Source: Purshia tridentata
Taxonomy: Eukaryota; Streptophyta; Magnoliopsida; Rosales; Rosaceae
Reading direction: 5' to 3'
Length of the DNA: 60,184 nucleotides
NCBI GenBank assembly: GCA_003254885.1
Contig: QANT01007394.1
Location: 1 to 60,184, forward strand
The position numbers were made by a program, and so were the translations under genes. Positions 57,151 to 60,184 of the stretch are shown here, piece after piece. Under the pieces are notes generated by a model. That model worked only from the letters and a program-made list of their open reading frames with translations. It was not told the origin of the DNA and ran no database searches. Position 1 is the first letter of the stretch. Every line of letters begins with the position of its first letter.

Positions 57151-59048
57151 TGACAGGACCCACTCCAAATTCCACCCTGGAACTCAGAGTGATCCTGTGT
57201 GAATCCAATATCAAGGAAAATCCTACCGAAAATTTGGCAAAACCTCTCCTGAAATTGGACTAACCCTTTCTCCACGAAGACCTGCAAAAACACTTCTAAG
57301 CACCATAGCTCCTCTACCACAACCAAAGGGTCTCCGGCCCAAATTTCAGAACCAATAAATTAAGTATTTAAAGGACTATCAGGGCTGGCTGTAACGACCC
57401 GTACTCCGTAAGGTAAAAATTTCTTTTAATTTTTAATACGGTTTTGGGGCCAAAAGTTGACTTTGGATTTGGATGAGATTTGATGTGTGACCTTGGGTTC
57501 ATTAGGAAGGCCTCGGGCTTACGAGTTTATCGACATGCGGCATGTCCCGTTTGGAGGGACGGTTTGAAAATTTTGTACGTGGCAAAGGACCCAAAAGTTG
57601 ACTTTTTGAATTATAGGGCCCTTGGAGTGGACTTTGACATGGTTAAGTAGAGCTCGGCTCCACGAGTTCATAGACAGGAAGTATGCGTCAAACAGAGTTA
57701 CGGTTTGTAAGTTATGGACGTGTGAAGGGAGTGGCAAAATTGTAAATAAAGTGACTTAGCTTTAAAAAACTCCAGATTTTTCTGGAACAGTCCTCCCCCT
57801 TCTTTTTCTCCCTTTCTCCCCCTCCCAGCCCGCAGACCAGCTTTCTCACTTCCACTGTGCGCGCGTCACCCCTCCCCTCCCCCATCCAGCCATTCCCGAC
57901 CAACACCAGCCGCCGACAAAGATTTCCTCCCGCCGACGCCAGCCTGCCGCGACCCACGACGCCGACCACCAGTCTGCGCGCGCCGCTGCACGGAGAGAAG
58001 CCACCAGCTGCTGCAAATTCCAACTTTCCGGCGTTTCTTCTGCCCATTTAGGTGGGTTTCCTCCCTCATTCTTCCACCATTTATTTTCTCTTGGATTTGG
58101 GCTGTCAAATTGAATTAATTTAGACATGAGAAGAAATTAAGAAGTAAACCTCAAATTTGAAAATCTGAAATTTGTGGCTTGGGGTGCGAAATTGGGGTTG
58201 GATTTACTAATTTCCAACCTTAGGACATATTAATTGTGGATTAGAACCTTGGGCTTTAAGGAAAAATGGAAAAAATTGGGAATTGGTGGATGAGGCTTGG
58301 CCACTTCGGGTGGTTGCTCGAAAATTGGGAATTTGGCATGAATTAGCGATATTTTAGCTAATTCCCATCACTTAGGAATCTAATTCGGAGTTTGGGTTGA
58401 TGGGTTCGAAGGAAAAGGTGGGAATTGTGAAATTGGGGTTGAAAGTATCACTTTGTTTGGGGTTGAGATTGGTCCGACCCACTAATCGTGAAATTTAGAA
58501 ATCATCGTTGATTTTAGACTTTATTAAGCGGGCTATTAACTTGGGTTGTATAGAAAAGACCTTGGTTAGCGAAACCCCATATTATAGACATAGACGGACA
58601 CTTTAAATGAGGGAACTAATGACGTATTTATCTTTTTCTTATAGGGACGACACCCGAGATTGAGAGCGACCCAGCCGACCAACGAGACTAGACTCCTTGA
58701 CAGTGAGTGGACTTCGTCTTATTTAAGTTTCTCAAGTTTTTAAATTGAATTTATTTTCTTATGCTTTGCGTAGTCATGAGTTTCAATTAGCAATATTGAT
58801 TTTGGGATTTGGAGTGCTATTAAATGAGTTTACGGGTTGATATTTATTTTTATCAAATTATGATTGAGATTCTGTGAAAACAAGTTAAAGTAAGGTTTTC
58901 TGGAACAATATCGATTTCTCCAAAATTTTAAGAAAGTTTTCAAATAGAATCATTCAATTTCCATGTGAATGATTGAGGACGGATGGTTTTGGATTTTATT
59001 AAGCACCCACATAGTACCCGTTCTGGACATTGGAATTATATAGGTCTT

Positions 59049-59243
59049 TGGGACCCATCACAGCACACACATAGGCTTTGGGCCGTGTGCCGGGATGCTT
59101 TGCCCTTTGGGGGCGGCCCTGCGTGCACGTACGGCAGGTTGTTGGCCCTGCATGTGTATGACAGACTCCGGCTCTGCACATGTACGGCAAGATATCGCCC
59201 TGCATGCGTATGGCAGGCTATGGGCCCTGCGCATGTACGGCAG
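59049..59243 (+). repeat. Header and 27-bp hairpin array (second A2 copy)
   Basis: It is nearly identical to 15661-15854, with five units, inside the predicted second intron that starts at 58703. Confidence 0.85.
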
Positions 59244-59385
59244 GCTATACGGGGAAGTTGGGAGCGAGTGAAATATTCGTTTTTAAATCTTAAGATTTTG
59301 TTTATGGGAGGAAAATCTTGGGGTTTTGCATGATGAAATTTTTGTTCTTTTAAAATGAGAAATCGCAAAGCGTTATTACTAGTTA

Positions 59386-60184
59386 TGACAGGACCCTCCT
59401 TGAGTTCCACCCTTGAACTCGGGGTGACCCTGCGGGAATCCAATGCCAAGGAAAATTCTACCGAAAATTCGGCAGAACCTCCCCTGAAATTGGACTAACC
59501 CTGGATTTCCTTTCTTTAGCAACCTGTAAATTACACTTCTAATCCAGCTTCCCTACCACAAACAGGGGTCTCCGACCCAACTCATAACAAGAGGGAACTA
59601 AGATAGTGTTCGTACTAATGACAGTGATGTTTACACCGCGGTAGTCCAGCTACTATAAATAGTAAAATTAGATACTACGTTAGGGGGGAAATTTACAAGT
59701 TTCTATAGTCTTTGGAATCCTCGACGCGTCTCCTGCTCGACCGCTCCACCGCAGTTACCTGGGGGAAATTTTAAAAGAAAACCACAAGAGGTAAACGTGA
59801 GACAACCCAGTGAGTGGACAAAATAAAATAACTTATACAATTATCCAAAAATTTCATACAAGGACCTAATTGACTTTGCATTAAAACCCCCAATTTTGAA
59901 ACAGCACAAAAATAAAATAACTTATACAATTATCCAAAAAAATTTACGCAAGGACCTAACTGACTTTGCATTAAAACCCCCAATTTTGAAACAGCTTTAA
60001 AATGTTTGTAACAAATCATTGGACATAACTAGTAAAATACTTTGCGATTTCTCAGTTTGAAAGAACGAAAATTTCATCATGAAAACTCTGAGATTTTCTT
60101 CACATAAACAAATCTTGAAATTTAAAAAAGAATATTTCGCTCGCTCCAAATTTCCCCGTATAGCCTGCCGTACATGCGCAGGGC
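59386..60184 (-). mobile_element. Type-A2 solitary LTR, reversed, deepest in the nest
   Basis: It starts TGACAGGACCC after AGTTA (59381-59385) and runs past the window end, where the reversed hairpin array is just beginning (about 60165). The terminal hairpin is at about 59459-59474. A CCTGGGGGAAATTT stretch near 59759 is the reverse of the intron-2 acceptor. Confidence 0.85.
59818..59995 (-). repeat. Tandem duplication of about 89 bp
   Basis: 59818-59905 and 59906-59995 both run ACAAAATAAAATAAC ... CCCCCAATTTTGAAACAGC with few differences. Sister A2 copies have one. Confidence 0.85.

Larger units (their letters stand above)
57151..60184 (-). mobile_element. Type-A1 solitary LTR, reversed, runs off the window
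   Basis: It starts TGACAGGACCC after TCGAC (57146-57150). Only 57151-57389 is its own sequence before the nested LTR at 57390. Its reversed tail matches 12645-12879, including the GGGTCTCCGGCCC stretch. The other end lies outside. Confidence 0.8.
57390..60184 (+). mobile_element. Type-A2 solitary LTR, nested, runs off the window
   Basis: It starts TGTAACGACCCGTACTCCG after CTGGC and closely follows 13972-16547. It has the heat-shock element (57770-57787, two units changed), TTTAG|GTGGGT near 58050, a 58-nt exon 2 (58645-58702, TTATAG acceptor, GACA|GTGAGT donor), and header plus array (59049-59243). A reversed A2 copy interrupts it at 59386. Confidence 0.85.

Overview
This window is plant nuclear DNA, almost certainly from a eudicot. 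I judge this from the mix of transposon families: TNP2/TNPA-type CACTA, two copia types primed by initiator tRNA-Met, and a gypsy element with a dicot-style long LTR. I found no convincing host gene. Nearly every long reading frame belongs to a decayed transposon or is a shadow inside a GC-rich LTR.

Layout. 1-1546 is the end of a reversed type-B LTR. 1820 to about 4634 is a broken copia polyprotein on +. A CACTA transposon on the minus strand cuts it off and fills about 4632-22128. The CACTA element carries a TNPA-like gene (5380-8820, with a tandemly multiplied exon) and a TNP2 transposase (8990-22128). The transposase is split by a solitary LTR (10786-12879) and by a larger LTR (13845-21313) that itself holds two more LTRs. 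An LTR with non-matching flanks (22129-25470) fuses the CACTA element to a truncated minus-strand copia (25471-27571 plus 35943-37183). A full-length minus-strand copia (27572-35942) sits in that element's leader and holds a type-B LTR (29894-32881). 37184-42688 is mostly unassigned, with a small solo LTR (41039-41644). From 42689 on there is a type-A LTR, a gypsy element on + (LTR, PBS, gag, protease, start of RT), a nested type-B LTR, an A/B hybrid LTR (53038-56039), and a three-deep nest of type-A LTRs running off the end.

The dominant component, about half of the window, is one superfamily of solitary 2-3 kb TG...CA units. I call its types A1, A2, A3 and B. Nine are complete in the window: six have exact 5-bp target duplications, two have duplications with one mismatch, and one has unrelated flanks. 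Of 13 copies, none shows an internal domain. The type-A units look gene-like. They carry a duplicated block rich in TTGAC (W-box) cores, a perfect or near-perfect heat-shock element, a pyrimidine-rich tract, and consensus splice sites enclosing a 56-58-nt exon. Inside the second predicted intron is a conserved header followed by an array of small hairpins of about 27 bp, and a covarying hairpin lies near the 3' end. These units insert into one another, recombine with one another (an A/B hybrid with a perfect target duplication) and have joined unrelated transposons. This superfamily is the most likely new system here. All boundaries and duplications were read by eye; no alignment or database search was run.
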